From positions 1-30,841 of the forward strand of contig CAZEBW010000043.1 in NCBI GenBank assembly GCA_964510205.1: a stretch of 30,841 nt of DNA. Reading direction: 5' to 3'. Below the pieces are notes generated by a model. The model was given only the letters and a program-made list of their open reading frames with translations. It was not told where the DNA came from and did not search any database. The first letter of the stretch is position 1. Each line of letters opens with the position of its first letter. Positions 7,141 through 15,193 of the stretch are shown in pieces. The translations under genes and the position numbers were made by a program. Origin of the DNA: CAZEBW01 sp964510205. GTDB lineage: Bacteria > Chloroflexota > Anaerolineae > VGOG01.

Positions 7141-7914
7141 CTAGGCGAATCTAACAACGAGAAAGATGAGGAGCGAGAGGGCGAAAAGGGGCAAGCAGAC
7201 CTTGTCCGCCGGACTGAGCTGCAACTCCCTCAGATGCGTCCTCTTGGCTCCGGGCTGTAGTCCGCGCGCGGCCAGGGCTAGGGAGAGGTTGTCGGCCAGG
7301 CGCAGGGCGGTGACGATGACGGCCACCAAAATGGGCAGATAGGATTTGATGCGCCGGACGAAGCTCCCTTCGCCAACGACCCACCCCCGCGCCTGCTGGG
7401 CCTCGCTCACGGTGGTGTAGATTCCATACAGAGTCGGCAGATAACGCAAGGCGATGGCCAGGGTCAATCCCCACTCGTAGGGCAATCCCAACTTCACTAG
7501 GCCGCGCACCAAACGAGTCTGGTCGGTGGAGAAGAGCAGAACCAAAAACGCAAAGGCCAGGGCGTCCACCCGCAGGGCCGTACCGAGACCTTGCCAGAGG
7601 CCCTGGGTGGTGATCCTGATCCGCCACACCTGCCACAGAACCTCGTCCCCCTGGGGGTAGAAAACGGGCCACAGCACGAGGATGAGCGCCGTGATGGGCC
7701 ACATCCTCTGCCAGGCCCAGCGCAGGCGGCTGGCCGGCACTCTGCCAGACCAGAGTATGGCGTGGATGGCCAGTAGAAAGGCGGCCGAGACGAAGGGGGA
7801 GCTGAAGCTCAACAGCAGAATGCTGCTCACGGCCACGAAGGCGAGCTTGGTTCGCGGGTCGAGCCGATGCAGCCACGAGGGACGGTCTACGTACAGGTCG
7901 AAGGCGAAGCTCAT
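7141..7914 (-). CDS. ecfT: Energy-coupling factor transporter membrane protein EcfT
   Basis: Protein of 257 aa of the CbiQ/EcfT family, the membrane scaffold that couples ATPases to a substrate-binding S component in vitamin and metal importers. It starts with the typical DPRTKL segment after an N-terminal helix. It carries two Ala-Arg-Gly coupling motifs, EAQQARG and ALAARGLQ, which contact the ATPases. About five hydrophobic segments are visible. Its ATG overlaps the EcfA stop by 4 bp (ATGA), with AGGAGA-like purines in front. No S component is encoded in the window, so the substrate is unknown. Confidence 0.92.
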   Translation of the reverse strand: MSFAFDLYVDRPSWLHRLDPRTKLAFVAVSSILLLSFSSPFVSAAFLLAIHAILWSGRVPASRLRWAWQRMWPITALILVLWPVFYPQGDEVLWQVWRIRITTQGLWQGLGTALRVDALAFAFLVLLFSTDQTRLVRGLVKLGLPYEWGLTLAIALRYLPTLYGIYTTVSEAQQARGWVVGEGSFVRRIKSYLPILVAVIVTALRLADNLSLALAARGLQPGAKRTHLRELQLSPADKVCLPLFALSLLIFLVVRFA

Positions 7915-9689
7915 GCCTCATCTCTCCAGACCAGGCCGCTGTACTCCCGATAGAACTCATCCACGGTGAGGCTATCGCCCCTCAAGCCGTATGGCCGCAT
8001 CCGCCGAGCCAGGGCGGCGATGGGAGGCGGGGCCAGAAAGGCTTGCTGCAGGGCGGCCTCTTGCTGAAACACCTGCCGGGCTGGCCCGTATGCTAAGACT
8101 TGCCCATCGTTCAGTATCAGGACGTGGCGAGCAAACTCGGCCACTAGCTTCATGTCGTGGGTCACGAGGATGATGGTGTGACCCTGTTGGTTGAGATGAG
8201 TTACCCCTTCCATCACAATATGGGTGCTGCGCCGATCCAGCCCCACGGTCGGCTCGTCCAGCGCCAACACTTGGGGACGCATGGCCCAAATCGCCGCCAG
8301 AGTCACCTTTCGCCTGAGGCCGTATCCGAGGACAGCGGGCGGGGTTTGGGCCTGATCCTCAAGCCCGAAGAGAGTCAGGGCCTCTGCTGTGCGGGCGGCC
8401 ACCTCCCCTTCCGAGAAACCCAGATTGCGCGGGCCAAAAGCTACCTCCTCCCAGACGGTGGGGGCGAAGATCTGGTGATCGGGGTTCTGGAAGAGGTAGC
8501 CGACCTTTCGCGCCAATTGCCCCACGCTCTGGCCGGCGGTGTCTTGGCCCCCGACCAGGACGCGGCCGCGGCTGGGGCGCAGCAGCCCGTTGAGATGTTT
8601 GACCAGCGTGGTCTTGCCGGAGCCATTCTGGCCGACGATGGCCAGGAAGTCGCCGGCCTCGACGCTGAGATTCACGCCCGACAGGGCCGGAGGGCCGTCA
8701 TCGTAGCGGTAGTGTAGGTCCTCGATCAGAATGGCGGGCGAATGGGCGGAAGAGGTTGGAGGTTGGAAGTTGGAAGTTGGAGGTTGGAGGTTGGGTATTG
8801 GATATTGGGTATTGGATTGCAGCTTGCTCGCCAGGGCGGAGCGGGCTTCATCCTCGGTCGTGAAGTGAAAGGATGTCCCCTGCCGTCGGTTGAAAAGGTG
8901 GGCCAGTTCGCACATCTGAGGAACAGCCAGGCCCCAGTCGTGCAAGACCTCTACCTGGGAGAAGACGTGGCGAGGTGAGCCTTCGAGCGCCAGTTGCCCC
9001 TGCACCATGATTGCCACCCGGTCGGCCCAGGCCATCACCGCTTCGGCATCTTGCTCCACCATGATGATGGTGGTCTCCTCCTCGTTTTTCAGCTTTTCAA
9101 TCACTGAGAGCACCTCGTGGCGGCCCAGGGGATCCAGGCCTGTCACCGGCTCATCCAGCACCAGCACCTGGGGACGCATGGCCAGCACGGTGGCGATGGC
9201 CAGCCGTTTCTTCTGGCCGCCCGACAACTGAAGTGGGTGGCGCGAGCGCAGCCCCTGCAACCTGACCACTTCCAAAGCCCAGGCGATGCGCTCTTCCATC
9301 TCCGCTGGCGGCAGCCCCAGGCTTTCTAGCCCGAAGGCCACCTCGTCCTCCACGGTCATGTTGAAGAGCTGGCTCTCTGGATCCTGGAACACCAGTCCCA
9401 CCTGGCGGCTCATCTGGCCGGGGCCGTGGTCTCTGGTGTCCATTCCGGCCACGACGACTTTCCCCCCGAATGTGCCTCCCATGAGGTGGGGCAGGATGCC
9501 GTTGAGCGTCAGGCAGAAAGTCGTCTTGCCCACTCCGGTGGGGCCCATGAGGGCCAGGAACTCGCCCTTTCGCGCCCGCAAATCAATCCCCTTGAGCACC
9601 GGAGCCGGCTCTCCGCCCGGCGTCAAGGGGGGGGCTGAAAACGTAGCGTAAGCGTAGTGGAGATCTTCCACAACGATGATGTCATTCAC
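7911..9689 (-). CDS. Fused double ATPase of an ECF transporter (EcfA-EcfA')
   Basis: Protein of 592 aa with two ABC ATPase domains in one chain, as in YkoD-type ECF ATPases. Domain 1 (about 1-280) has GPTGVGKTT, LSGGQKKR and VLVLDEP. Domain 2 (about 320-592) has GQNGSGKTT and VLALDEPTVGLD, but the place of its signature motif (about 454-459) reads LGYGLRRK instead of LSGGQRRR. Both halves are otherwise full. The linker at about 291-313 is encoded by nine degenerate 7-bp repeats (8754-8816) and is rich in Pro, Thr, Ser, Asn and Gln. It is followed by EcfT with a 4-bp overlap. The ATG at 9689 has only a weak ribosome binding site. Confidence 0.9.
   Translation of the reverse strand: MNDIIVVEDLHYAYATFSAPPLTPGGEPAPVLKGIDLRARKGEFLALMGPTGVGKTTFCLTLNGILPHLMGGTFGGKVVVAGMDTRDHGPGQMSRQVGLVFQDPESQLFNMTVEDEVAFGLESLGLPPAEMEERIAWALEVVRLQGLRSRHPLQLSGGQKKRLAIATVLAMRPQVLVLDEPVTGLDPLGRHEVLSVIEKLKNEEETTIIMVEQDAEAVMAWADRVAIMVQGQLALEGSPRHVFSQVEVLHDWGLAVPQMCELAHLFNRRQGTSFHFTTEDEARSALASKLQSNTQYPIPNLQPPTSNFQPPTSSAHSPAILIEDLHYRYDDGPPALSGVNLSVEAGDFLAIVGQNGSGKTTLVKHLNGLLRPSRGRVLVGGQDTAGQSVGQLARKVGYLFQNPDHQIFAPTVWEEVAFGPRNLGFSEGEVAARTAEALTLFGLEDQAQTPPAVLGYGLRRKVTLAAIWAMRPQVLALDEPTVGLDRRSTHIVMEGVTHLNQQGHTIILVTHDMKLVAEFARHVLILNDGQVLAYGPARQVFQQEAALQQAFLAPPPIAALARRMRPYGLRGDSLTVDEFYREYSGLVWRDEA
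8754..8816. repeat. Nine heptamer repeats inside the EcfA gene
   Basis: Read on plus, nine consecutive 7-bp units follow the patterns GGTTGGA, AGTTGGA and TATTGGR. They are in frame with the ATPase gene and encode only the linker between its two domains. 63 bp is a multiple of three, so the whole block can be present without a frameshift. Confidence 0.85.
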
Positions 9690-9835
9690 TTGGCTCTATC
9701 GTTCCTTCCGAAGCGCATCTGCGTGATGGGGAGATAGGCCCAGCGCCCGGCCAGCACCTCAAGGGGCAAGGGCTGCATGATGAAAAAGCACTGCCCACGC
9801 AGCGCCCTTTTCAGTCTGTGGGCCGTTCTGCTAAG

Positions 9836-10474
9836 TTAGCCATAGACCCCCCGATACTCCTCCGGCAACAGCTCGGCGATGCGATGCATGATTTGGGTCG
9901 TGTACTCTCTGAGTCGCTCGCTCTTGGCGCCCGCTTTGCGGGGCAAGGGGGGGAGAGTGAAGGGCTGGCCGATGATGACTTTCACCTGGGGGCGCCGCAG
10001 CCGCTGCAATTCCCCAAGCGCCTTCTCTACCCCGATGACGCCCACGGGCAGCAAAGGCACCCCCATCGAACTGGCGATGTAGGCGGCTCCATGGCGTCCT
10101 CTTTGCAGCGCACCGGTCTCGCTGCGGGTTCCCTCAGGGGCAATGCCCAAGACCTTCCCCTGCTTTAGGGTGGCCATGGCCTTGCGTAAAGCCCGCCTGT
10201 CCACCTCACCGCGTACGATGGGAATTGAGCCAACCGAAGCCAGCAGTTGACCGATCACCGGCCTGCGCCGCCACTTGTCCGCCGCCAAGGGGTAGACGCG
10301 GCGTGGCAATGAGGTCATGACGAGCGGCGGATCCAGCCAGTGGGTGTGGTTGGAGACGGAGATGAGCGGGCCCTCTGGAGGCACGTTCTCCAGCCCCACT
10401 ACCTCCCAATCAGTGAAGAGCTTGAAAAGAAACCGACCGATGCTCTGCAGAAACCGATAGTACAGGTCTCCCAC
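9836..10474 (-). CDS. plsC: 1-acyl-sn-glycerol-3-phosphate acyltransferase (PlsC)
   Basis: Protein of 212 aa of the PlsC family, which adds the second acyl chain to lysophosphatidic acid at the membrane. The catalytic HX4D motif is in NHTHWLD (about 42-48), the substrate-binding block EGTRS is about 70 residues later, and VPLLPVGV is block IV. The length is normal. The start codon is GTG, 6 nt after the stop of the LysM lipoprotein gene, so the two are surely co-transcribed; the ribosome binding site is weak. The ECF genes follow after 146 nt without a terminator, so they may share the transcript. Confidence 0.92.
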   Translation of the reverse strand: MGDLYYRFLQSIGRFLFKLFTDWEVVGLENVPPEGPLISVSNHTHWLDPPLVMTSLPRRVYPLAADKWRRRPVIGQLLASVGSIPIVRGEVDRRALRKAMATLKQGKVLGIAPEGTRSETGALQRGRHGAAYIASSMGVPLLPVGVIGVEKALGELQRLRRPQVKVIIGQPFTLPPLPRKAGAKSERLREYTTQIMHRIAELLPEEYRGVYG

Positions 10475-10480
10475 TTTTCT

Positions 10481-11437
10481 CTACTCTGCTACCGTTCCCT
10501 GCGCCTGGACGGCGTAGGTGGCTACCGCGCCCCCGAAAGGCAGCAGCTTCACTTGGAAGGGGGAGGACTCTCCTGCTGCTGGGGCGGTCTCTAGATCGGC
10601 TTGGCGAAAGCATGTCACCCGGCCCTGGGTGTCGTAGGCTGTGACCCAAACTGTAGCTGTTTCAGCATCGGCTTGACCGGTGTTCTCGACCAGGCCCTCC
10701 ACGGCGAAGTAGTGTCCCTCGGATTTGCCCTCCTGTTCCGTGATGGTCAGGTCCAAATAGCGATTTCCCAGGTAGGTCACCGGGTCTCCGCTCAGGGCGG
10801 CGGCCTGATATTTGGCAAAGCTCGTCGGGGGATTGGAAAAGAGGATGGCGAAGGGAGCCTTGCCCCCTTGCGGAACGATGCTCAAGGCCACGAAGGCCGA
10901 TTTGGTGGCCAGCACCTTGTTCTGTTCGTCGTAGAGCGAGACACCTACCTGGACCCGCTCGACGGCTCGGCCCGAGGTGTTCTCCACTTCCCCCAGACAC
11001 CAGAGGCTGCCGGCAGGGGTCTCGTAGAAGCCCAGACCCCCGATCACAAACGGTAGAGGCGTCGGCGTGGAGGTCGGGGGGCCCTGCGGATTGTGATCCT
11101 CGCGGGGGATGACGAGCTCCTGGCCTATTTGCAGACGGTCGGGGTTCAGGATAGCATTGGCTTCCTGGAGAGCCTCGACACTGATGCCATACTTCTTGGC
11201 GATGTCAATCAAGACGTCGCCTTTTTGCACTTTGTATATGATGGGTGTAGGGGTGGGGGCAGGAGTGTAGGTCGGGGCGGGCGTGGCCGGCGCTGGCGTC
11301 GAGGTGGGTCTGGGCGTCACCGCCGGCAGACTCACAGGGACCGTGGCTGCTGGCGTGGGAGTGGACACCGTGATCACCTGGCCGCAGCTACAGAGCAACA
11401 GCGCGAGTACGGATAGGGAAACAAAGAAAGCTCTCAT
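10481..11437 (-). CDS. LysM-domain lipoprotein
   Basis: Protein of 318 aa. An N-terminal signal sequence ends in a lipobox (LLLCSCGQ, probable lipidated Cys18). A threonine/proline-rich spacer follows (about 25-65). One LysM domain lies at about 67-111 (YKVQKGDVLIDIAKKYGIS, then NPDRLQIGQELVIP), and the C-terminal part (about 130-318) contains two beta-rich FxLYD-like repeats (GEVENTSGRAV and GLVENTGQAD). It would be anchored outside the cell and bind peptidoglycan or a related glycan. GGAG lies 8 nt before the ATG. It is the first gene of a minus-strand operon with plsC. The exact role is unknown. Confidence 0.88.
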   Translation of the reverse strand: MRAFFVSLSVLALLLCSCGQVITVSTPTPAATVPVSLPAVTPRPTSTPAPATPAPTYTPAPTPTPIIYKVQKGDVLIDIAKKYGISVEALQEANAILNPDRLQIGQELVIPREDHNPQGPPTSTPTPLPFVIGGLGFYETPAGSLWCLGEVENTSGRAVERVQVGVSLYDEQNKVLATKSAFVALSIVPQGGKAPFAILFSNPPTSFAKYQAAALSGDPVTYLGNRYLDLTITEQEGKSEGHYFAVEGLVENTGQADAETATVWVTAYDTQGRVTCFRQADLETAPAAGESSPFQVKLLPFGGAVATYAVQAQGTVAE

Positions 11438-11474
11438 TTTCGCTACTCCAAGACATAGGGTTTAGGACAAGTCA

Positions 11475-11503
11475 ATTATACCAGATAGAAGTCAAATGGG
11501 CAA
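11475..11503 (-). promoter_or_regulatory. Promoter of the LysM-plsC(-ecf) operon
   Basis: TTGCCC (11498-11503) and a perfect TATAAT (11475-11480) are separated by 17 bp on the minus strand, about 38 nt before the lipoprotein ATG. It is back to back with the plus-strand promoter at 11513-11541. Confidence 0.65.
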
Positions 11504-11512
11504 AAACCGGTC

Positions 11513-11541
11513 TTGTCAGAAGAGGGAAATTGTGTTACACT
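11513..11541 (+). promoter_or_regulatory. Promoter of the YhaM-like gene
   Basis: TTGTCA (11513-11518) and TACACT (11536-11541) are separated by 17 bp, with TG three bases before the -10. Transcription would start near 11548, so the heptamer repeats at 11569-11603 would be in the leader. Confidence 0.55.
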
Positions 11542-11568
11542 TTAGGTGCACTGGGCGCATACGAAAAG

Positions 11569-11603
11569 CGTGAAACGTGAGGCGTGAAGCGTGAAACGTG
11601 AAA
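11569..11603. repeat. Five CGTGARR heptamer repeats before the YhaM-like gene
   Basis: Five consecutive 7-bp units (CGTGAAA, CGTGAGG, CGTGAAG, CGTGAAA, CGTGAAA) end 20 nt before the ATG at 11624. They lie between the predicted promoter and the ribosome binding site. Confidence 0.85.
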
Positions 11604-11623
11604 ATGGAAGCGGGAGGGAGGTT

Positions 11624-12622
11624 ATGAAAGAGCAGTTTGTCAGAGATCTCAAAGAAGGCGATAAGGCGCTGAGCTTCTTTTTGGTGAAGCACAAGCAGTT
11701 GGAAGACTTCCGCGACCGGACGCGCGGGCAGTTCCTCACCTTGTTCCTGGGTGATAAGACGGGCCAGATCCTAGCCCGCGTCTGGGAGGGCGCGCCAGAG
11801 TTGGCCGAGACCTTCGAGCAGGGGCAGGTGGTCAAGGTGCTGGGCGAGGTGGAGGAGTATCTGGGCCGGCTGCAAGTCATCGTGGACAAGCTGCGCCCAG
11901 CCGAAGAGGACGAGTACGAGCTAGAGGACTTCTTGCCCCACACCGAGCGAGACATTGAGGAGATGCTGACGACCGTGCGCGAGACCGTTGGCTCGGTCGG
12001 CGATCCCTATCTGCGAGCGCTGTTGGGCAGATTCTTTGGCGACGAGGAATTTGTGGCTGCCTTCTCGCGGGCGCCATCGGCTCGCCGCATCCACCACGCT
12101 TACCTGGGCGGCCTGCTGGAGCACACGGTGGAGGTCGTCGTCCTCTGCCAGGCGGTGCTGACCCTCTACCCCCAAATCCACCGCGACCTGCTGCTGACCG
12201 GGGCCTTGCTGCACGACGTCGGTAAGACCCAGGAGTTCACCTACCAGCGTGATATTGACTACAGCGACGAAGGTCGGCTGCTGGGACACGTGGTGCTCAG
12301 CGAGCGGATGATCAGCCAGCGCATGGCCGACATCCCCGACTTCCCAGCGGAGCTGGCTCTGCGACTGCGCCATCTGGTGGTCAGCCACCATGGCCGCCAC
12401 GAGTGGGGCTCGCCCCGTCGGCCCAAGACCCTGGAGGCTTGTGCTCTCCACTACGTTGATAACCTGAGTGCCCAGGTCAACCGCTTCGCCCAGATCATCG
12501 CCGCCCGGCGAGATAAGACCAAGCCCTGGACCGAGTACGATACCCTACTGAGACGCTATCTCTACGCTGGCCGGGAGGACGACGAGGAACTGGCCATCGA
12601 AGAGGCCGGGCTTTTGGAATGA
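11624..12622 (+). CDS. YhaM-like 3'-5' exoribonuclease (OB fold + HD domain)
   Basis: Protein of 332 aa with the YhaM plan. An N-terminal OB-fold (about 1-105; LTLFLGDKTGQILARVW and VVKVLGEVEEYLGRLQVIV) binds nucleic acid, and an HD phosphohydrolase domain (about 145-310) has LLEHTVEV, the metal-binding pair in ALLHDVGKT, and LVVSHHGRHEWGSP. Family members are metal-dependent 3'-5' exonucleases of RNA and single-stranded DNA. The length is close to that of YhaM. I chose the ATG at 11624, which has GGGAGG 6 nt upstream; an in-frame GTG at 11591 lies inside the heptamer repeats. MutS2 follows on the same strand. Confidence 0.88.
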   Translation: MKEQFVRDLKEGDKALSFFLVKHKQLEDFRDRTRGQFLTLFLGDKTGQILARVWEGAPELAETFEQGQVVKVLGEVEEYLGRLQVIVDKLRPAEEDEYELEDFLPHTERDIEEMLTTVRETVGSVGDPYLRALLGRFFGDEEFVAAFSRAPSARRIHHAYLGGLLEHTVEVVVLCQAVLTLYPQIHRDLLLTGALLHDVGKTQEFTYQRDIDYSDEGRLLGHVVLSERMISQRMADIPDFPAELALRLRHLVVSHHGRHEWGSPRRPKTLEACALHYVDNLSAQVNRFAQIIAARRDKTKPWTEYDTLLRRYLYAGREDDEELAIEEAGLLE

Positions 12623-12694
12623 GATGCCCTCACCCACCCCCGCCCTTCGGGCACCCCCTCCCTCTCCCGATTTCGGGAGGGGGATGGGGGGATG
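12623..12694. repeat. C/G-rich palindromic spacer between YhaM-like gene and mutS2
   Basis: The gap holds C-rich runs and the palindrome CCCTCTCCCG ATTT CGGGAGGGG (about 12660-12682). It lacks a T-tract and therefore may be a dispersed repeat rather than a terminator. Its base pattern is like that of the palindrome inside the ATPase gene at 24311-24354. Confidence 0.5.
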
Positions 12695-12718
12695 GAGAGG
12701 GCCGATCACGAGGAAATG

Positions 12719-15082
12719 ATGAATTCAAAATACCTGCAAATCCTGGAATTACCCAAAATACTGGAGCGGCTGGCGGAGCACACTTCGTTTTCTGCCGGCC
12801 GGGAGCTGGCCTTGAGCCTGCAGCCGTCCTCCGATCTGGATGAGGTGACCAGACGACAGGGGGAGACCAGTGAGGCCAGAGCTCTCCTCGACGACCGCGC
12901 TGATGTCTCCGTGGGCGGGGCGCGGGATGTGCGCCCTCTGGTGGACAGAGCGGAGCACAGCGCCATCCTGCTGCCCGACGAGCTCCTGGACGTCCACGGC
13001 ACTCTGGTCAGCGGCCGAAGCCTGCGCCGAGCGATCACCCGCCTCCGGAATGAACTGCCCCTTTTGGCCGGCATCGCAGAGAGAATCGAGGAGTGCTCTC
13101 ACGTGGTCGCCGAGATCGCCCGCTGCATCAACGACCGAGCCGAAGTGGTGGATGCGGCGAGCCAGAAGCTGTCCCGCATCCGAGGCGAGCTCAAGGTGGC
13201 CCACCAGCGGCTCGTGGACAAGCTGGAGGCGATTGTCTCCTCTCCCTCCAACGCCCGCTATCTCCAAGAGGCGTTCGTCACCCAGCGGGGTGGACGCTAC
13301 GTTATCCCGCTCAAGGCTGAGTTCAAAGGCCGCATCGAGGGCATCGTCCACGACCAATCGGCCAGCGGCGCCACACTGTTCATCGAGCCCCTCTCCACCG
13401 TGGGGCTGAACAACCGCTGGCGAGAGCTGCAATTGGAGGAGAAGCGCGAGGTAGAGCGCATCCTGGCTGGGCTTTCCAATCTGGTGGCCGAGGAAGGCAA
13501 GTTCATCAAGCGCACCGTTGAGGCCCTGGCTGATCTCGATCTGGCTTTCGCCAAGGCCAAGTACGCCGAGCAGATCGAGGGGGTTGAGCCCAAGCTGGTT
13601 GCTTTTAGGGAAACAGCCGATGGTCAGCACCCCGGATCCAGCATCCAACTGATCCAAGCTCGCCACCCGCTGATTGACCCGGCCCAGGTGGTGCCCGTTG
13701 ACGTTCATCTGGACGACGATTATTTCATCCTGGTCATCACCGGCCCCAACACCGGCGGCAAAACCGTTTCCCTTAAGACACTGGGACTTCTGGCCTTGAT
13801 GGCTCAGTGCGGTTTAGCTATCCCTGCGGTGGATGGCTCCGCCCTGTCCGTTTTCAGCGGCATCTACGCCGACATCGGCGACGAGCAGTCCATTGAGCAG
13901 AGCCTCTCCACCTTCTCGGCCCACATCACCAACGTCATCAACATTCTGGACCAAGCTGAGGAGCACTCCCTCGTGCTGCTGGACGACCTGGGGGCCGGCA
14001 CCGATCCGGGCGAAGGCTCGGCCATCGCCAGGGCCTTACTCTCTCACTTTCTACAACGGAGGATCACCGCGTTCATCTCCACCCACTATCCGGAGCTAAA
14101 ATTCTACGCCCACACCACGCCTGGAGTGGAAAACGCCTGCGTGGAGTTCGATCTAGAGACTCTGTCCCCCACCTACAAGCTGAGCATCGGCTTGCCGGGC
14201 CGCAGCAACGCTTTCGCCATCGCCCGACGCCTGGGCCTCTCGCCCGAGATCGTGAGTGAAGCGGAGAGCCTGGTCTCGTCGGAGAGCCTGGAAGCGGACA
14301 GCCTTTTGGCCGAGATCAAGCAAGCTCGCCAGGACGCGGTGGAGGCTCAGGAAGCTGCGGGGGCCGCCCAGCATCGCGCGGAGGATTTGGAGCGAGAGCT
14401 GCGGCGGGAGTTGGCTGACATCGAGAAGACAAGGCGCGAGACGCTGAACGCCGCTCGCGAGGAGGCCCAACAGGAGCTGGAGGAAGTGCGATCCGAGCTG
14501 AGAAAAATCAGATCTGGGCTGGGGATGACCACCGTCACCCGGGAGTGGATGGCGCAAGCCGAGGACAAACTGGAATCGCTGGAACCGGAGCCTGCCGAGC
14601 CTGCCGTTCAGCCGCGCTTCACGCCCCAAGAAGAGCTCAGACTGGGCGACACCGTCTGGGTAGCGAGCTTGAAAACCACCGGCCAGATCACGGATCTCTC
14701 GGACGGCGAGGCCGAGGTCCAGGCGGGCGCTTACCGGGTTAGGGTCAAAGTGGAGGAACTGGATTTGCGGCGGAGGGCCGCTGCTCAACCTGAGGTCAAA
14801 GGGCGGATGGTGAGCGTACCCCAAGTCTCCTCGCCCGGCATCGAGCTAAACTTGCTGGGCCAGACGACCGAGGAGATGCAGCCTCGCCTGGAAAAGTACC
14901 TGAACGATGCCTATCTAGCGGGGCTGCCCCAGGTGCGCATCATCCACGGCAAAGGGACCGGAGCGCTGCGCCGCGCCGTGCGCGACTTCGTAGAAGATCA
15001 CCCTCTGGTAGCCTCCCATCGCCCCGGAGATCGGTACGAGGGCGGGGAGGGGGCGACGGTGGTGGAGTTGGTGGCTAGGTAG
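12719..15082 (+). CDS. mutS2: Endonuclease MutS2 with Smr domain
   Basis: Protein of 787 aa, the usual MutS2 length. After the N-terminal MutS-like lever (RQGETSEARALL) comes the ATPase domain: Walker A GPNTGGKT at about 342-349, Walker B LVLLDDLGAGTDP at about 418, and a STHY switch. A long charged coiled coil follows (about 510-600), then a small KOW-like beta domain (LGDTVWVASLKTTGQI) and a C-terminal Smr nuclease domain (about 711-787) with the HGKGTGALR motif. MutS2 suppresses recombination or rescues collided ribosomes, depending on the species. ATG codons stand in tandem at 12716 and 12719; GAGG is 5 nt before the second. The frame is open to an ATG at 12692. Confidence 0.96.
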   Translation: MNSKYLQILELPKILERLAEHTSFSAGRELALSLQPSSDLDEVTRRQGETSEARALLDDRADVSVGGARDVRPLVDRAEHSAILLPDELLDVHGTLVSGRSLRRAITRLRNELPLLAGIAERIEECSHVVAEIARCINDRAEVVDAASQKLSRIRGELKVAHQRLVDKLEAIVSSPSNARYLQEAFVTQRGGRYVIPLKAEFKGRIEGIVHDQSASGATLFIEPLSTVGLNNRWRELQLEEKREVERILAGLSNLVAEEGKFIKRTVEALADLDLAFAKAKYAEQIEGVEPKLVAFRETADGQHPGSSIQLIQARHPLIDPAQVVPVDVHLDDDYFILVITGPNTGGKTVSLKTLGLLALMAQCGLAIPAVDGSALSVFSGIYADIGDEQSIEQSLSTFSAHITNVINILDQAEEHSLVLLDDLGAGTDPGEGSAIARALLSHFLQRRITAFISTHYPELKFYAHTTPGVENACVEFDLETLSPTYKLSIGLPGRSNAFAIARRLGLSPEIVSEAESLVSSESLEADSLLAEIKQARQDAVEAQEAAGAAQHRAEDLERELRRELADIEKTRRETLNAAREEAQQELEEVRSELRKIRSGLGMTTVTREWMAQAEDKLESLEPEPAEPAVQPRFTPQEELRLGDTVWVASLKTTGQITDLSDGEAEVQAGAYRVRVKVEELDLRRRAAAQPEVKGRMVSVPQVSSPGIELNLLGQTTEEMQPRLEKYLNDAYLAGLPQVRIIHGKGTGALRRAVRDFVEDHPLVASHRPGDRYEGGEGATVVELVAR

Positions 15083-15193
15083 AACACGGATCGGCAGGAT
15101 TTGCGGATTCGTCCTCCTTATACTCTAGCTGGATCGCCACATCCAGCCGCTGAGCGTGAGATTTGATCCGTTAATCCTGTGAATCCGTGTTCT
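15081..15193. repeat. Imperfect inverted repeat between mutS2 and the methyltransferase
   Basis: AGAACACGGAT at about 15081, CAGGATT and CGGAT recur inverted as ATCCG, AATCCTG and ATCCGTGTTCT ending at about 15192, giving arms of about 30 nt around an 80-nt centre. It lies between converging genes and may act as a two-way terminator. The right arm overlaps the last codons of the methyltransferase gene, and the left arm overlaps the mutS2 stop. Confidence 0.6.

Noticed and set aside
8754..8816. CRISPR array
   Set aside because: The period is 7 bp without spacers. It is a degenerate tandem repeat within coding DNA.
9690..9835. A 30-codon ORF ending in TGA directly before the EcfA ATG
   Set aside because: It has no ribosome binding site and no recognisable sequence. 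I considered a truncated S component or a leader peptide but cannot support either.
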